Positions 9,574 through 18,501 of a stretch of DNA of 64,000 nucleotides are shown here, piece after piece. The notes beneath the pieces were generated by a model. That model saw only the letters and a list, made by a program, of their open reading frames with translations, did not search any database and was not told the origin of the DNA. Numbering within the stretch: position 1 is the first letter of the stretch; each line of letters begins with the position of its first letter. The translations under genes and the position numbers were made by a program. The stretch comes from CAXBMB01 sp052078155 (GTDB lineage: Bacteria > Pseudomonadota > Alphaproteobacteria > Kiloniellales > DSM-21159): contig JBQJBP010000001.1 of assembly GCA_052078155.1 (NCBI GenBank), forward strand, positions 1,364,001 through 1,428,000. Direction: 5' to 3'.

Positions 9574-10808
9574 GCCGTGCCATCATTCTGGTGATGGACT
9601 CCTTTGGCATCGGAGCCACTGAAGATGCAGCAAGCTTCGGGGATGAAGGCAGCAACACGCTGGGCCATATTGCCGCCGCCTGCGCCGCTGGTCAGGCGGA
9701 CAAACCCGGCCTGCGCCAGGGCCCCCTTAGCCTGCCAAATCTGACCCGTCTGGGCCTGGGCCATGCGGCAGAGGGCTCCTCTGGTCAGCGTCCTGCTGGC
9801 CTGGAGCGGGAAGAGCGGCCCGAAGGGGCCTGGGGGCACGCTGCAGAAGTCAGCAAAGGCAAGGACACCCCCAGCGGCCACTGGGAGATTGCCGGGGTGC
9901 CGGTGCACAAGGACTGGGGTTACTTTGAAGCGCCCCAGCAGTCCTTCCCTCAGAAGCTGCTGGACAGCCTGATCCGTCAGGCGGGCCTGCCGGGCATTCT
10001 GGGCAACTGCCATGCCAGCGGCACCACCATCATTGCAGATCTGGGTGAAGAGCACGTCAAAAGCGGGAAGCCCATCATCTACACCTCCGCAGATTCTGTG
10101 TTCCAGATCGCCGCTCATGAAGAGCACTTTGGCCTGCAGCGGCTCTATGACCTCTGTGAAACCGCAAAAGTCCTGACCGAGCCCTACAACATTGGCCGCG
10201 TCATCGCCCGTCCCTTTACCGGGGACAGCGCCGACACCTTCCAGCGGACCAGCAATCGGCGGGATCTGACCACGCCGCCACCGCAAGACACCCTGCTGGA
10301 TCAACTGAAAGCCGCCGGGCGGGATGTCATCTCCATTGGTAAGATTGCCGACATCTTTGCCCAGCGCGGGCTGACCCGAAAGATCAAGGCACCGACCAAC
10401 GACGCCCTCTTCAGCGCCACGCTGGATGAACTGGGCACCGCCCCTGACGGCAGCCTGATTTTCACCAATCTGGTGGACTTTGACATGCTGTATGGCCACC
10501 GCCGGGATGTGGCTGGATATGCAGCGGCGCTGGAAGCCCTTGATGCCCGTCTGCCTGAGCTGGAGGCGCTCTTGCACCCCGGAGATCTGGTGTTGATCAC
10601 CGCCGATCATGGCTGTGACCCGACCTGGCCAGGCAGCGATCATACCCGCGAGCACGTGCCGGTTCTCTTCTTCGGACCTGGCCTTACAGAGGCGCAACAA
10701 GGGCAGAACCTGGGCCAGCGGTCGAGCTTTGCGGACATGGGACAGACTTTGGCCAGCCACCTGGCCATTGCCCCATTGGCTCACGGCACCGCCTGTTTCA
10801 ATGGATGA
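9570..10808 (+). CDS. deoB: Phosphopentomutase
   Basis: Converts (deoxy)ribose-1-phosphate to (deoxy)ribose-5-phosphate. This 412-aa protein belongs to the alkaline-phosphatase-like metalloenzyme superfamily, with two Mn ions. Visible metal and active-site motifs are ILVMDSFGIGA with Asp at residue ~10, KDTPSGHWEIAGVP with the phosphothreonine position, and ADHGCDPTWPGSDHTREHVP near the C terminus. The start overlaps the deoA stop by 4 bp. Downstream, the PhyH-like gene begins within or just after the deoB stop, so the operon continues unbroken. Confidence 0.96.
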   Translation: MSRAIILVMDSFGIGATEDAASFGDEGSNTLGHIAAACAAGQADKPGLRQGPLSLPNLTRLGLGHAAEGSSGQRPAGLEREERPEGAWGHAAEVSKGKDTPSGHWEIAGVPVHKDWGYFEAPQQSFPQKLLDSLIRQAGLPGILGNCHASGTTIIADLGEEHVKSGKPIIYTSADSVFQIAAHEEHFGLQRLYDLCETAKVLTEPYNIGRVIARPFTGDSADTFQRTSNRRDLTTPPPQDTLLDQLKAAGRDVISIGKIADIFAQRGLTRKIKAPTNDALFSATLDELGTAPDGSLIFTNLVDFDMLYGHRRDVAGYAAALEALDARLPELEALLHPGDLVLITADHGCDPTWPGSDHTREHVPVLFFGPGLTEAQQGQNLGQRSSFADMGQTLASHLAIAPLAHGTACFNG

Positions 10809-10824
10809 AGGAAAGACAGCAGAG

Positions 10825-11715
10825 ATGACAGCTGCCAGCGCCCCCCTCCCACCCCGCTTCACGGCCACGGCCGATGGCCGCATGACACCGGCCATGCGTG
10901 AGGCCTGGCAGGCCGATGGTCTGCTGGTGCTGGAGAACTGGTTGCTGGCTGGCGATTGTCAGGCCCTGATGGATCGGGCCGCCCAGCTGGTGCAGGAAAA
11001 GGGCAGTCTGGATCAGATGACTGTTTTCTCCACCACCAAACGCCAACAGCAAAACCAAAGCTACTTCCTGGAATCCGCAGACAAAATCCGCTGTTTCTTT
11101 GAAGACGAGGCGCTGAATGAGGACGGCCAGCTGACTGTGCCGCTGGAGCGGGCCATCAACAAGATGGGCCATGCCCTGCATGACCTGGACCCGCTGTTCC
11201 AACGCAGCTCCTACGATCCGCGCATTGGACGGCTGGCACGGGATGCAGGCCAGAAAGACCCCCGTGCCCTGCAGTCCATGATGATTTTCAAGCACCCCCA
11301 CATCGGCGGGGAGGTCACCTGCCATCAGGACAGCACCTTCCTTTACAGCGACCCCACTTCCGTCATTGGTTTCTGGATCGCGCTGGAAGACGCCACCGTG
11401 GACAACGGCTGCCTCTACGCCCTGCCCGGCCGCCACAAGGAAGGTCTCAAGGAACGCCTGCATCAGGGGCCGGACGGCGCAAAAATGGAGCAGGTAGCCG
11501 CCCTCACCTGGGAAAACGATGCGGCCGTTCCCCTGGAGGTGCCGCAGGGCAGTCTGGTTCTGCTGCACGGGGAGCTGCCCCATCTCAGCGGCGCCAACCG
11601 CTCTGCCAAATCTCGGCAAGCCTATGCGCTGCACGTCATCGACGGGGCCTGTGACTATCCCGCGGACAACTGGCTACAGCGGCCTGCCGATTTCCCGGTG
11701 AGGGCCTTGCCATGA
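10825..11715 (+). CDS. Phytanoyl-CoA dioxygenase (PhyH)-family Fe(II)/2-oxoglutarate oxygenase
   Basis: Probable Fe(II)/2-oxoglutarate-dependent hydroxylase of about 296 aa. The facial triad is visible: CHQDSTFLYSDPTS provides H and D, and LLHGELPHLSGANRS the distal His, with the 2OG-binding Arg shortly after. It resembles PHYHD1-like proteins more than classical phytanoyl-CoA hydroxylase. ATG 10825 follows AAGGAAAG by about nine bases; an in-frame ATG at 10801 overlapping the deoB stop is the alternative. It is enclosed by deoB and add with overlaps on both sides, so it belongs to the nucleoside operon, and a modified nucleoside or nucleobase substrate is a reasonable inference. No sequence feature proves the substrate. 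Confidence 0.85.
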   Translation: MTAASAPLPPRFTATADGRMTPAMREAWQADGLLVLENWLLAGDCQALMDRAAQLVQEKGSLDQMTVFSTTKRQQQNQSYFLESADKIRCFFEDEALNEDGQLTVPLERAINKMGHALHDLDPLFQRSSYDPRIGRLARDAGQKDPRALQSMMIFKHPHIGGEVTCHQDSTFLYSDPTSVIGFWIALEDATVDNGCLYALPGRHKEGLKERLHQGPDGAKMEQVAALTWENDAAVPLEVPQGSLVLLHGELPHLSGANRSAKSRQAYALHVIDGACDYPADNWLQRPADFPVRALP

Positions 11716-12770
11716 CCATGAGCATGACCCAGGCGGCGGCGGACTCCTCCTTAAGACAACAGGCTGACAGTCAGCTGCCCAAGGCAGAGCTGCACTGCCA
11801 TCTGGAAGGGGCCATTCCACCGGATCTGGCCCAACGGTTTGCCGCCCGCAACGGACAGACCTTGCCAGCGGGGCTGATCACCGAAGATGGTCAGGGCTAT
11901 CGCCACAGCAGTTTTCTGGATTTCCTTGCAGGCTTTGACCAGGTCAGCGCCACCCTGTCTCAGGCTCAGGATTACATCGACCTGGTTGAGCATTACCTGC
12001 TGCAGGCCGCCCGCGAGGGCGTCCGCTATGTGGAGTTCTTCATCTCACCGGAACATGCCGCTGCCAAGAACATCAGCTACAGCGAATTGCTGGAGGCGCT
12101 CAGCCAGGGCATTGACCAGGCACAGGCTGCCGGAGGGGCTGTTTGCCGCTTGATTGTCACCTGTGTCCGGCACCTGGGGCCGGAGCGGGCTCTGGCCGTG
12201 GCGGAACAGATGGTGCAGAGCCCCCACCCCTACGTGGTGGGCTTCGGCATGGGCGGCGACGAACTGAAAGGCAGCTGTCGGGACTTTCGTCCGGCTTTCG
12301 ATCTGGCCGACAAAGCCGGGATCGCCACTACGGTCCATGCCGGGGAAGTGGGTGGACCGGACTCCGTGCGCGATGCGCTGGACAACCTTCCCGTCAGCCG
12401 CCTGGGCCACGGCGTGCGCAGTGCCGAAGATCCGGCGCTGTTAAAGGAACTGGCCCAAAAGGACATTCACCTGGAGGTCTGTCCGACCTCAAACCTGGCG
12501 CTCAAGATCTATGACAGCTTGCCGGACCACCCATTGCCCCGCTTACTGGACGCCGGATGCCGCCTCAGCCTCAACAGCGATGACCCACCATTTTTCCAGT
12601 CCAGCGTGGCTGGCGAATATGCACAGGCACAAAGGGAATTCGGCCTGACAGATTCCCAGTTGCTCCAGGTCACCCGCTGGGCCCTGGAAGATTCCTTTGC
12701 CCCGCAGGAAATCAAGGAGAGCCTGCTGCAGGATCTAACCGACTGGTCAGAACAGAGGGAGAGCTGCTGA
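11712..12770 (+). CDS. add: Adenosine deaminase
   Basis: Zinc-dependent deamination of adenosine and deoxyadenosine to inosine and deoxyinosine, feeding the upstream PNP. At 352 aa, the family's residues are all visible: the metal pair in ELHCHLEGAIPP, GFGMGGDE, VHAGEVGGPDSVRDAL with the catalytic Glu region, RLGHGVRS, VCPTSNLAL, and LNSDDPPFF with the metal-binding Asp. A 4-bp overlap (ATGA) joins it to the PhyH gene and a 1-bp overlap (TGATG) to the HAD gene. Related adenine deaminases share the fold, but the SDDPPFF segment and operon favour adenosine. Confidence 0.93.
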   Translation: MTMSMTQAAADSSLRQQADSQLPKAELHCHLEGAIPPDLAQRFAARNGQTLPAGLITEDGQGYRHSSFLDFLAGFDQVSATLSQAQDYIDLVEHYLLQAAREGVRYVEFFISPEHAAAKNISYSELLEALSQGIDQAQAAGGAVCRLIVTCVRHLGPERALAVAEQMVQSPHPYVVGFGMGGDELKGSCRDFRPAFDLADKAGIATTVHAGEVGGPDSVRDALDNLPVSRLGHGVRSAEDPALLKELAQKDIHLEVCPTSNLALKIYDSLPDHPLPRLLDAGCRLSLNSDDPPFFQSSVAGEYAQAQREFGLTDSQLLQVTRWALEDSFAPQEIKESLLQDLTDWSEQRESC

Positions 12771-13465
12771 TGCTGCGCGCCATCGCCTTTGATGCCGACG
12801 ACACCCTTTGGCACAACGAACAGTACTTTCAGGAAACCCAGCAACGGCTGTCAGAGATTCTTGATCAGCATGCCGACCATGACTTCGTGCAGGCGGAACT
12901 GCAGAACATGGAACGGCGCAACATCAAGCTCTTCGGCTATGGCATCAAGGGCTTCACCCTGTCGATGATCGAAACGGCCATCGAAATCACCAACAACCGG
13001 ATCAGCGCTGCGGAAATCCACGAAATCATCATGCTGGGCAAGACCATGCTGGATGCCCCCATGACGGTGTTTGATGGCGTTGAAGAGGTCCTGAACGATC
13101 TGGGCCGGGACTATCCGCTGCTGCTCATCACCAAAGGAGATCTGCTGGATCAGCGTAACAAAGTTGATCGCTCTGGTCTGGCCCGCCTGTTCCAGCGGAT
13201 AGAGGTGGTGTCTGAAAAGGACAGCCAAAGCTACAAGGAAATTTTCGACAGCGAAGCGCTGAAACCTGAAGAGGTGATGATGGTGGGGAACTCTGTCCCC
13301 TCCGACATTCAGCCTGTCCTGGATCTCGGGGGACACGCGGTTCACATCCCCTATGAACTGACTGCGGTTTTCGAGCGCCATCGGGAGGACCCGGACAGTC
13401 CCCGTTTCCGGCGCCTGGACTCTATTACAGAACTGCCTGCACTGGTGCGTCAGCTGACCACCTGA
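12770..13465 (+). CDS. HAD-superfamily hydrolase
   Basis: Soluble 231-aa haloacid-dehalogenase phosphatase. Motif I is AIAFDADDTLWHNE (nucleophile Asp11 and acid Asp13), motif II ITKGD, and motif III/IV EVMMVGNSVPSDIQPVLD. The cap is the small helical type. It is the last gene of the nucleoside operon, sharing a base with add. A house-cleaning phosphatase or nucleotidase acting on (deoxy)nucleoside monophosphates or sugar phosphates fits the context but is inference. An inverted repeat follows at 13508-13540, where the operon may end. Confidence 0.85.
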   Translation: MLRAIAFDADDTLWHNEQYFQETQQRLSEILDQHADHDFVQAELQNMERRNIKLFGYGIKGFTLSMIETAIEITNNRISAAEIHEIIMLGKTMLDAPMTVFDGVEEVLNDLGRDYPLLLITKGDLLDQRNKVDRSGLARLFQRIEVVSEKDSQSYKEIFDSEALKPEEVMMVGNSVPSDIQPVLDLGGHAVHIPYELTAVFERHREDPDSPRFRRLDSITELPALVRQLTT

Positions 13466-13507
13466 GCGACAGCAACAAGTGGCGTACAGGCAGCAAGCCT
13501 GACGTCC

Positions 13508-13577
13508 CGACGACAAACCACGGGGTGTAACCGGTCGTCGCCTGTTTCCTTTCCCGGGTAAAGCTCACCCCGGGAAA
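13508..13577. repeat. Two inverted repeats between the nucleoside operon and the phosphatase gene
   Basis: CGACGAC (13508-13514) pairs with GTCGTCG (13534-13540), and TTTCCCGGG (13550-13558) pairs with CCCGGGAAA (13569-13577). The first is followed by a moderately T-rich stretch and could be a weak terminator of the operon. The second lies in the leader of the acid phosphatase gene. Neither has a clean U-run, so the function is uncertain. Confidence 0.4.
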
Positions 13578-13631
13578 AGGCACAAAAGACAGTAGGTAAG
13601 ACACGAGCAGATAAAACGAAGGGATAGCTTC

Positions 13632-14498
13632 ATGACTGCGAAACGATCTTTGGTCAAAGCCTTTGCCATCAAGGCCATGGCCGCCTCTGCCCTCAGCCTG
13701 ACGCTGGCCAGCGCCAGCGCCGAAGGACCCAAACCCAACGACAATCTGAACGCCACCCTCTGGACCCAGCAGTCCATTGAATTCAAAGGCAATGCCATCG
13801 GGGCCTATGCGCTGGCGAGAATGCGCCTGGACGAAGCCCTGGCCGACAAGAACTGGACAGCTTCACCTGAGCAGACCGGTGACTATCAGAACAAGGCCCC
13901 GGCCATCATCCTGGACGTGGATGAAACGGTTCTGGACAACTCCCTCTATCAGGCCTGGATGGTGCTGAACGACAAGAATTTCAGCTCCAAGACCTGGGGG
14001 CCCTTCGTCAATTCCGTCTCCTCCCTGCCCATCCCCGGCTCTCTCGAGTTCATCAACTATGCCGTCTCCAAGGGCGTGAAGGTCTTCTATGTCTCCAACC
14101 GCACCGGAGATCTGGAAGACGCCACCCGTGAAAATCTGAAGAAGTACGGCTATCCCATCGATGAGAGCGAAGACACCGTGCTGCTGAAAAAAGAAAAGCC
14201 GGAATGGAAGTCTTCCAAGAAAGGCGTTCGCCGGGAAGCCGTCGGGGCCAACCATCGCATCCTGCTGCTGCTGGGTGACAACCTTGGTGACTTCACCGAC
14301 AAGTACAAAGGCACCCAGGCGGAAATCGACACCTTCTACAAAGAAAATGCCGACAAGTTCGGCAAAGAGTGGATTGTCATCACCAATCCCACTTACGGCT
14401 CCTGGGAATCCCGCGCTTACGGCTTCAATTACGGGCTGAGCACGGAAGAAAAACGCCAGATGAAGGAAGACGCGCTGGTCTCCTGGGACGGCAAGTAA
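13632..14498 (+). CDS. Secreted class C (e(P4)-type) acid phosphatase / 5'-nucleotidase
   Basis: HAD-fold periplasmic phosphatase of 288 aa. A Sec signal peptide is visible (KRSLVKAF, a hydrophobic core, cleavage after ASASA at residue ~30). There is no lipobox Cys, unlike the Haemophilus e(P4) lipoprotein, so it is probably soluble in the periplasm. Motif I is ILDVDETVLDNS (residues ~93-104) and the C-terminal acidic motif is LLGDNLGDF. Members release nucleosides from nucleotides such as NMP. Standing directly downstream of the nucleoside import operon, but with its own leader, it could supply the importer; that link is inference. A strong terminator follows. Confidence 0.9.
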   Translation: MTAKRSLVKAFAIKAMAASALSLTLASASAEGPKPNDNLNATLWTQQSIEFKGNAIGAYALARMRLDEALADKNWTASPEQTGDYQNKAPAIILDVDETVLDNSLYQAWMVLNDKNFSSKTWGPFVNSVSSLPIPGSLEFINYAVSKGVKVFYVSNRTGDLEDATRENLKKYGYPIDESEDTVLLKKEKPEWKSSKKGVRREAVGANHRILLLLGDNLGDFTDKYKGTQAEIDTFYKENADKFGKEWIVITNPTYGSWESRAYGFNYGLSTEEKRQMKEDALVSWDGK

Positions 14499-14554
14499 CA
14501 ACTGCAAAACGCATCCCGGTTCCGGGAGTTATCCACCGGGAATGAAAAAAGAAC

Positions 14555-14586
14555 ACGGCGGGGCCTGTCCCCGCCGTTTCTGTTTG
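14555..14586 (+). terminator. Rho-independent terminator
   Basis: The stem ACGGCGGGG pairs exactly with CCCCGCCGT around a 5-base loop (CCTGT) and runs into TTCTGTTTGTT. It lies 56 bp after the acid phosphatase stop and reads on the plus strand. Confidence 0.85.
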
Positions 14587-14781
14587 TTGATTTTCGCAAC
14601 AAAAACAGAGAGGTTAGGAATTCAAGCTTTCACTGTCTCCCCAAGCTCTGGTCCCATGCCTCTTAAGGCAAACTATCAAGTGGACTGCCTGCCAGCGCCG
14701 GGATCACCATCACAACGATCGCCAGTCCGATCACCTGGTGAGAGACAGAAAGTACAGTGAGGTCCGGGGGGCGGCAAAAAG

Positions 14782-17427
14782 ATGACCAATGGATTTTCCA
14801 GGAGATTTTTGAACGAAGGCGCTGCTGCCTCTCCCTCTGCACCTTCGCGCCTTCAGGCCTTCCCCCTGTGGCTGTTGATTGCCCCTCTGATCACAGGTCT
14901 GGGACTCCTTCTGGCCGGAACCGCACAGGCCCATGAACGCTGGATCCTGACACCTGAAGAAATCAATCGCTGGTCCGCCGAACCGCGTCTGGAGCTGATG
15001 GCAAACGTTACAGCCACCAATCTGGTGGTGCTGGCCGTGGCTCTGGTTCTGGCTCTGCTGCTCTACAAACTCAACCAGCGGGGCGCAGCGGAGTTCTTTC
15101 CCGACCTGCGCGCCCGTCTGGAAGCCAAAGCCCACTATTCCTCTCTGGTGCTGCGATTCTGTCTGGCCTGGACGCTTCTGGGTGCAGCGCTGGCCCTGGA
15201 AACCCACGCAGCCATTGGCTTTCTCGAGCGCCCCACCTTCCTGGCGCCTGATCTGTTTATCGATCAGCTGCCTGCCCGGTGGCAGTGGTTCCAGGAAGCC
15301 CAGATTGCCATTGCTGTCTTTCTCCTGCTGGGCTGGTACGTGCGCCTGCAGGCCGCTGCCTGTCTGGCGCTGTGCACGCTGGCGCTCTTTGTCATCGGCG
15401 AGCCTATGCTGGCCTATTACCCCTCCATGGCCGGGGTATGCCTCTATCTGATTTTCCAGGGACCGGGCACCTTCTTCCTGCCCTTGCCCCTGCCCGCCTT
15501 CCTGCGCACGACCGTTGATCAGTTGTCTCAGCTGCCGCGCCCGCAGGTTCAGGTGATTTTGCGGGTCTTCACCGGTCTCAACCTGCTGTTCCTGGGTGTG
15601 TTCTTCAAACTGATGCAGCCAAATCTGGTCTATGGAATCATCCTGGACCACGACGTGCCGATCCTGGATCTGGCACCGCAGTTCTTTGTGCTGCTGATGA
15701 CCATCGTGGAAATCTGTGCCGGGACTTTCCTGATCCTGGGCGTGCTGATGCGCCCCATTGCCGTGGTGCTGCTGCTGGCCTTTCTCTTCTTTTCCTCGGT
15801 GCTGGAAGAGACCTTCACCGCACATATGCTCTACTACGGCATCATGGTGACCTTCCTGTTTAACGGTGGCGGCCAATGGCGTCGGCCTAAGCCCAAGGAC
15901 AAGGCAGCGAACATCATCATCCTGGGAGATGGCTTTGCCGCCCTGGCCGCGGCCATGCGCATTGCAGAGCTGAAGGGGGCCGTTTCCAACATCAACCTGA
16001 CCCTGGTGGCCCAACAAAGTGATCTGATCTACCGCCCCCTGCTGCCGGAAGTCTTCAGCGGCGGCATCCAGCCAGGTGGTCTGGTCAACTCCCTGCGCCG
16101 TCTCCTGCCCGGAGTTCGGGTGCTGCAGGCGGAACTGAACAGCGTCGATCCGGCTGAAAAGACCGTCACCCTGACTACGCTGAGCGGCCAGGAACGCACC
16201 CTGCCCTATGATCAGCTGATTTCTGCTCAGGAACGTCAGCCCAATCTGGATAACCTGCCGGGCCTGCTGCAACACAGCCATCCACTGCACACCATCGGGG
16301 ATGCGCTCTATCTGAAGAAACTGGTGCTGACCCGTCTGGCGGCGGCGGAGATGCTGCCCTCAGACGATCCCCATCGCCAGGCGTTGCTGACCTTCGCTGT
16401 GATTGGCAGCAATCAGACGGCCGCAGGCACAGCTCTGGAACTGCGGCGGCTGCTGAACACGGCCTGGCAAGCTTATCCGGGCCTGCTGCCCAGGGATTTC
16501 ATCATTCATCAGCTGGATGCGCCTTCTGAAGCAGACCCTCTGCCTGACTCCAGCCTGATCATCGCCAGAAACAAACTGCTCAAAAAAGCCCACATCACGC
16601 AGCATCGTCAGGCCACCATCGAAGCGTTGACCCCAGAAGGCATCAAGCTGGAAGGGCAAGAGGACATCCTCTGCCAAACCATCATCAACTGCCGCCTGCA
16701 ACAGCCGGAGCTGCCCCTGACGCTGGACAACAAAAACCAGCCACTCTCCGAAATCCGCCATGCAACGGCCCGTCAGCTTTGTGACGACGGGCTCTTTCCC
16801 GACCTGCAGCAATTCAACCAGCTGGGGGCCGATCATGGCTACAACGCCTGGGCAGAGAGCCAGGGCTATGACCTGAAACCTCTGGATCCTCACCGCCATT
16901 GGTTCGGCATCTTCCACATGGGGCAGAGTTCCATCGCCAGTTTTGGTCCGCTGGTCTATGGCGGTCCGCTGGCCTGGTTACAGTGCCGCGTCGCCTATCT
17001 GGCGCAGCTGCCGGGGCTTGAGAAGAACCTGCGCGTGGCCCTGAACTGGCTGCTGGACCTGGTCTTTGCCAACGACATTGTCACCTTGGCCCCGGATCGC
17101 AGTGACCCGCTGTTGCAATCCAACTATGCCAAAGGCGATCTGATCATTCGCCAAGGGGAAACCGGTGACAGCGCCTACTTCATCCAGTCGGGTGAAGTGG
17201 CGGTCGAAGTGGATGGCAAGGAACTGGCCCGATTGGGCAAAGGACAGTGTTTTGGTGAACTGGCCTTGCTGACCGGGGCCCCCCGGGCGGCAGACATTCG
17301 CTGTCTGACTCCTGTGCTGGTCACCTGCCTGGCGCGACGCCAGTTCCAGGAGCTGGCGGGCGGCTTCACACTGTTCAAACAAGCCATGGAACGTCAGGCC
17401 GACAGTTACAAAGACAATGACACCTGA
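14782..17427 (+). CDS. Three-part fusion: multi-pass membrane domain, NDH-2-like FAD/NAD domain, cyclic-nucleotide-binding domain
   Basis: An 881-aa protein. Residues ~27-365 hold about eight hydrophobic segments, partly DoxX-like, with GVFFKLMQPNL and FFSSVLEETFTAHML. Residues ~376-760 resemble type II NADH dehydrogenase: FAD-binding IIILGDGFAALAAAMRI, IYRPLLPEVFSGGI, and a C-terminal membrane-anchor-like segment FGPLVYGGPLAWL. The second dinucleotide motif is poor (AVIGSNQTAAG) and the usual GD near the FAD is not recognisable, so electron transfer may be altered or lost. Residues ~780-865 are a CRP-type cNMP domain with a well-kept pocket (GQCFGELALLTGAPRAADI). The parts suggest a membrane redox or sensory protein gated by a nucleotide. 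It is monocistronic, and the start after GGCAAAAAG is plausible. Confidence 0.75.
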   Translation: MTNGFSRRFLNEGAAASPSAPSRLQAFPLWLLIAPLITGLGLLLAGTAQAHERWILTPEEINRWSAEPRLELMANVTATNLVVLAVALVLALLLYKLNQRGAAEFFPDLRARLEAKAHYSSLVLRFCLAWTLLGAALALETHAAIGFLERPTFLAPDLFIDQLPARWQWFQEAQIAIAVFLLLGWYVRLQAAACLALCTLALFVIGEPMLAYYPSMAGVCLYLIFQGPGTFFLPLPLPAFLRTTVDQLSQLPRPQVQVILRVFTGLNLLFLGVFFKLMQPNLVYGIILDHDVPILDLAPQFFVLLMTIVEICAGTFLILGVLMRPIAVVLLLAFLFFSSVLEETFTAHMLYYGIMVTFLFNGGGQWRRPKPKDKAANIIILGDGFAALAAAMRIAELKGAVSNINLTLVAQQSDLIYRPLLPEVFSGGIQPGGLVNSLRRLLPGVRVLQAELNSVDPAEKTVTLTTLSGQERTLPYDQLISAQERQPNLDNLPGLLQHSHPLHTIGDALYLKKLVLTRLAAAEMLPSDDPHRQALLTFAVIGSNQTAAGTALELRRLLNTAWQAYPGLLPRDFIIHQLDAPSEADPLPDSSLIIARNKLLKKAHITQHRQATIEALTPEGIKLEGQEDILCQTIINCRLQQPELPLTLDNKNQPLSEIRHATARQLCDDGLFPDLQQFNQLGADHGYNAWAESQGYDLKPLDPHRHWFGIFHMGQSSIASFGPLVYGGPLAWLQCRVAYLAQLPGLEKNLRVALNWLLDLVFANDIVTLAPDRSDPLLQSNYAKGDLIIRQGETGDSAYFIQSGEVAVEVDGKELARLGKGQCFGELALLTGAPRAADIRCLTPVLVTCLARRQFQELAGGFTLFKQAMERQADSYKDNDT

Positions 17428-17505
17428 TTAAAGCGTCACCACTGCCTCAACCTGGACGGACTCTTTAAGGGCGTCTTTTTGCCTGCCTTTCGGCCTGCAG
17501 GTGCC

Positions 17506-18393
17506 CTAATGTGGCAACTGGGCCAGCAACCAGTCCCGAAAAACAGCCGCGGCCGGGGACAGCCGGTCAACCCCTGCATGGCGCAGGCTGTATTCATGCA
17601 GCCCCTGTAGTGACGGGTGGTCTTTCAAACACCGCCGAAGACCATAACGCTCCTGCAGTTCATCGGAAGCCGGGGCGCGGGCCAGCGCCACTGCCGGACT
17701 GGCCGCAGCGAAGGAAAAGGCCAGCGGCGTATTCTGCACAAAGCGCCAGCGTGGTTCCGGACGGCTGGCCAGGCCCAGGTTCTGCAATGCCTGAAACCAG
17801 CCCAGATTATGCTGCTGTACCTCCAGCAATGGAAAAGCCAGCAGGTCTTCCGGCTCCGTGATCCGGGCACAGACCTCAGGCAGGGCGACAGGAAAAATCA
17901 CCTCGCCAAACAGGCGGTCGCTGTAGGCCTTTTCCCAGGGACCAGGGCCATAAGAAATCTGCAGATCGGTTTTGTAGCGGATGAAATCTTCCGTGTATTC
18001 GCCGAGGTGCACATGAAGCCTGATATCAGGATAACAGTCGGCAAAATCCTGCAATCGGGCCGCCAGCCAGCTGTAGGCAAAAAGCGCCGTCACCTGAATG
18101 ACCAGTTCCTGCTGATCGCTGCGATCAAACACAGCCGTAGTAGAGGTGGCGATGATGCCCAGGGCATGCTGCACAGAGGGCAAGAATGCCTTCCCCTCAT
18201 CAGTTAAGGTGACGGACTGCGCCTGCCGAAAAAAGAGAGGAGTTCCCAGATATCCTTCCAGTGCCCTGATCTGCTGACTGATGGCAGGAGGGCTCATGTT
18301 TAGAGCTCTGGCCGCCCGTGCGAAGGAGCCATGTGTAGCCGCAGCTTCAAACACCCGCAGCCAGTTCAAAGAAGGAATCTGTGGTTTTGCCAT
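17506..18393 (-). CDS. LysR-family transcriptional regulator (GcvA-like)
   Basis: Transcription factor of 295 aa. The N-terminal winged helix-turn-helix is clear (LNWLRVFEAAATHGSFARAA, then ALNMSPPAISQQIRALEGYL), followed by a periplasmic-binding-like effector domain. It is divergent from the PhyH-like oxygenase gene at 18502, with 108 bp between them containing a T-N11-A palindrome. By the usual LysR arrangement it probably controls that gene and itself. The effector is unknown. Confidence 0.92.
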   Translation of the reverse strand: MAKPQIPSLNWLRVFEAAATHGSFARAARALNMSPPAISQQIRALEGYLGTPLFFRQAQSVTLTDEGKAFLPSVQHALGIIATSTTAVFDRSDQQELVIQVTALFAYSWLAARLQDFADCYPDIRLHVHLGEYTEDFIRYKTDLQISYGPGPWEKAYSDRLFGEVIFPVALPEVCARITEPEDLLAFPLLEVQQHNLGWFQALQNLGLASRPEPRWRFVQNTPLAFSFAAASPAVALARAPASDELQERYGLRRCLKDHPSLQGLHEYSLRHAGVDRLSPAAAVFRDWLLAQLPH

Positions 18394-18403
18394 CTATCCA
18401 GAT

Positions 18404-18416
18404 TAAGCTGAACTTA
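18404..18416. promoter_or_regulatory. Putative LysR operator
   Basis: TAAG-CTGAA-CTTA is a 4-bp inverted repeat with the T-N11-A spacing typical of LysR boxes. It lies 11 bp upstream of the regulator start and inside the divergent promoter region. Confidence 0.4.
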
Positions 18417-18501
18417 TCCTGAGAGCCAAGAAGTACAGGTTTATGTTCTTTAAAACCAGGCCTACATCTGTTTCCAGCAAGACCGCTTTCCCGCAACAGA
18501 G

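Noticed and set aside
9447..10895. Antisense open frame of 482 codons opposite deoB
   Set aside because: Covers a certain gene and shows no domain.
14731..16290. Antisense open frame of 519 codons opposite the membrane fusion gene
   Set aside because: Gln/Gly/His-rich shadow product with no family features; opposite strand codes for clear domains.
17455..17505. Possible terminator between the fusion protein gene and the LysR gene
   Set aside because: Only short imperfect stems (GACG/CGTC before TTTTT; CCTGC/GCAGG) are present; too weak to call.
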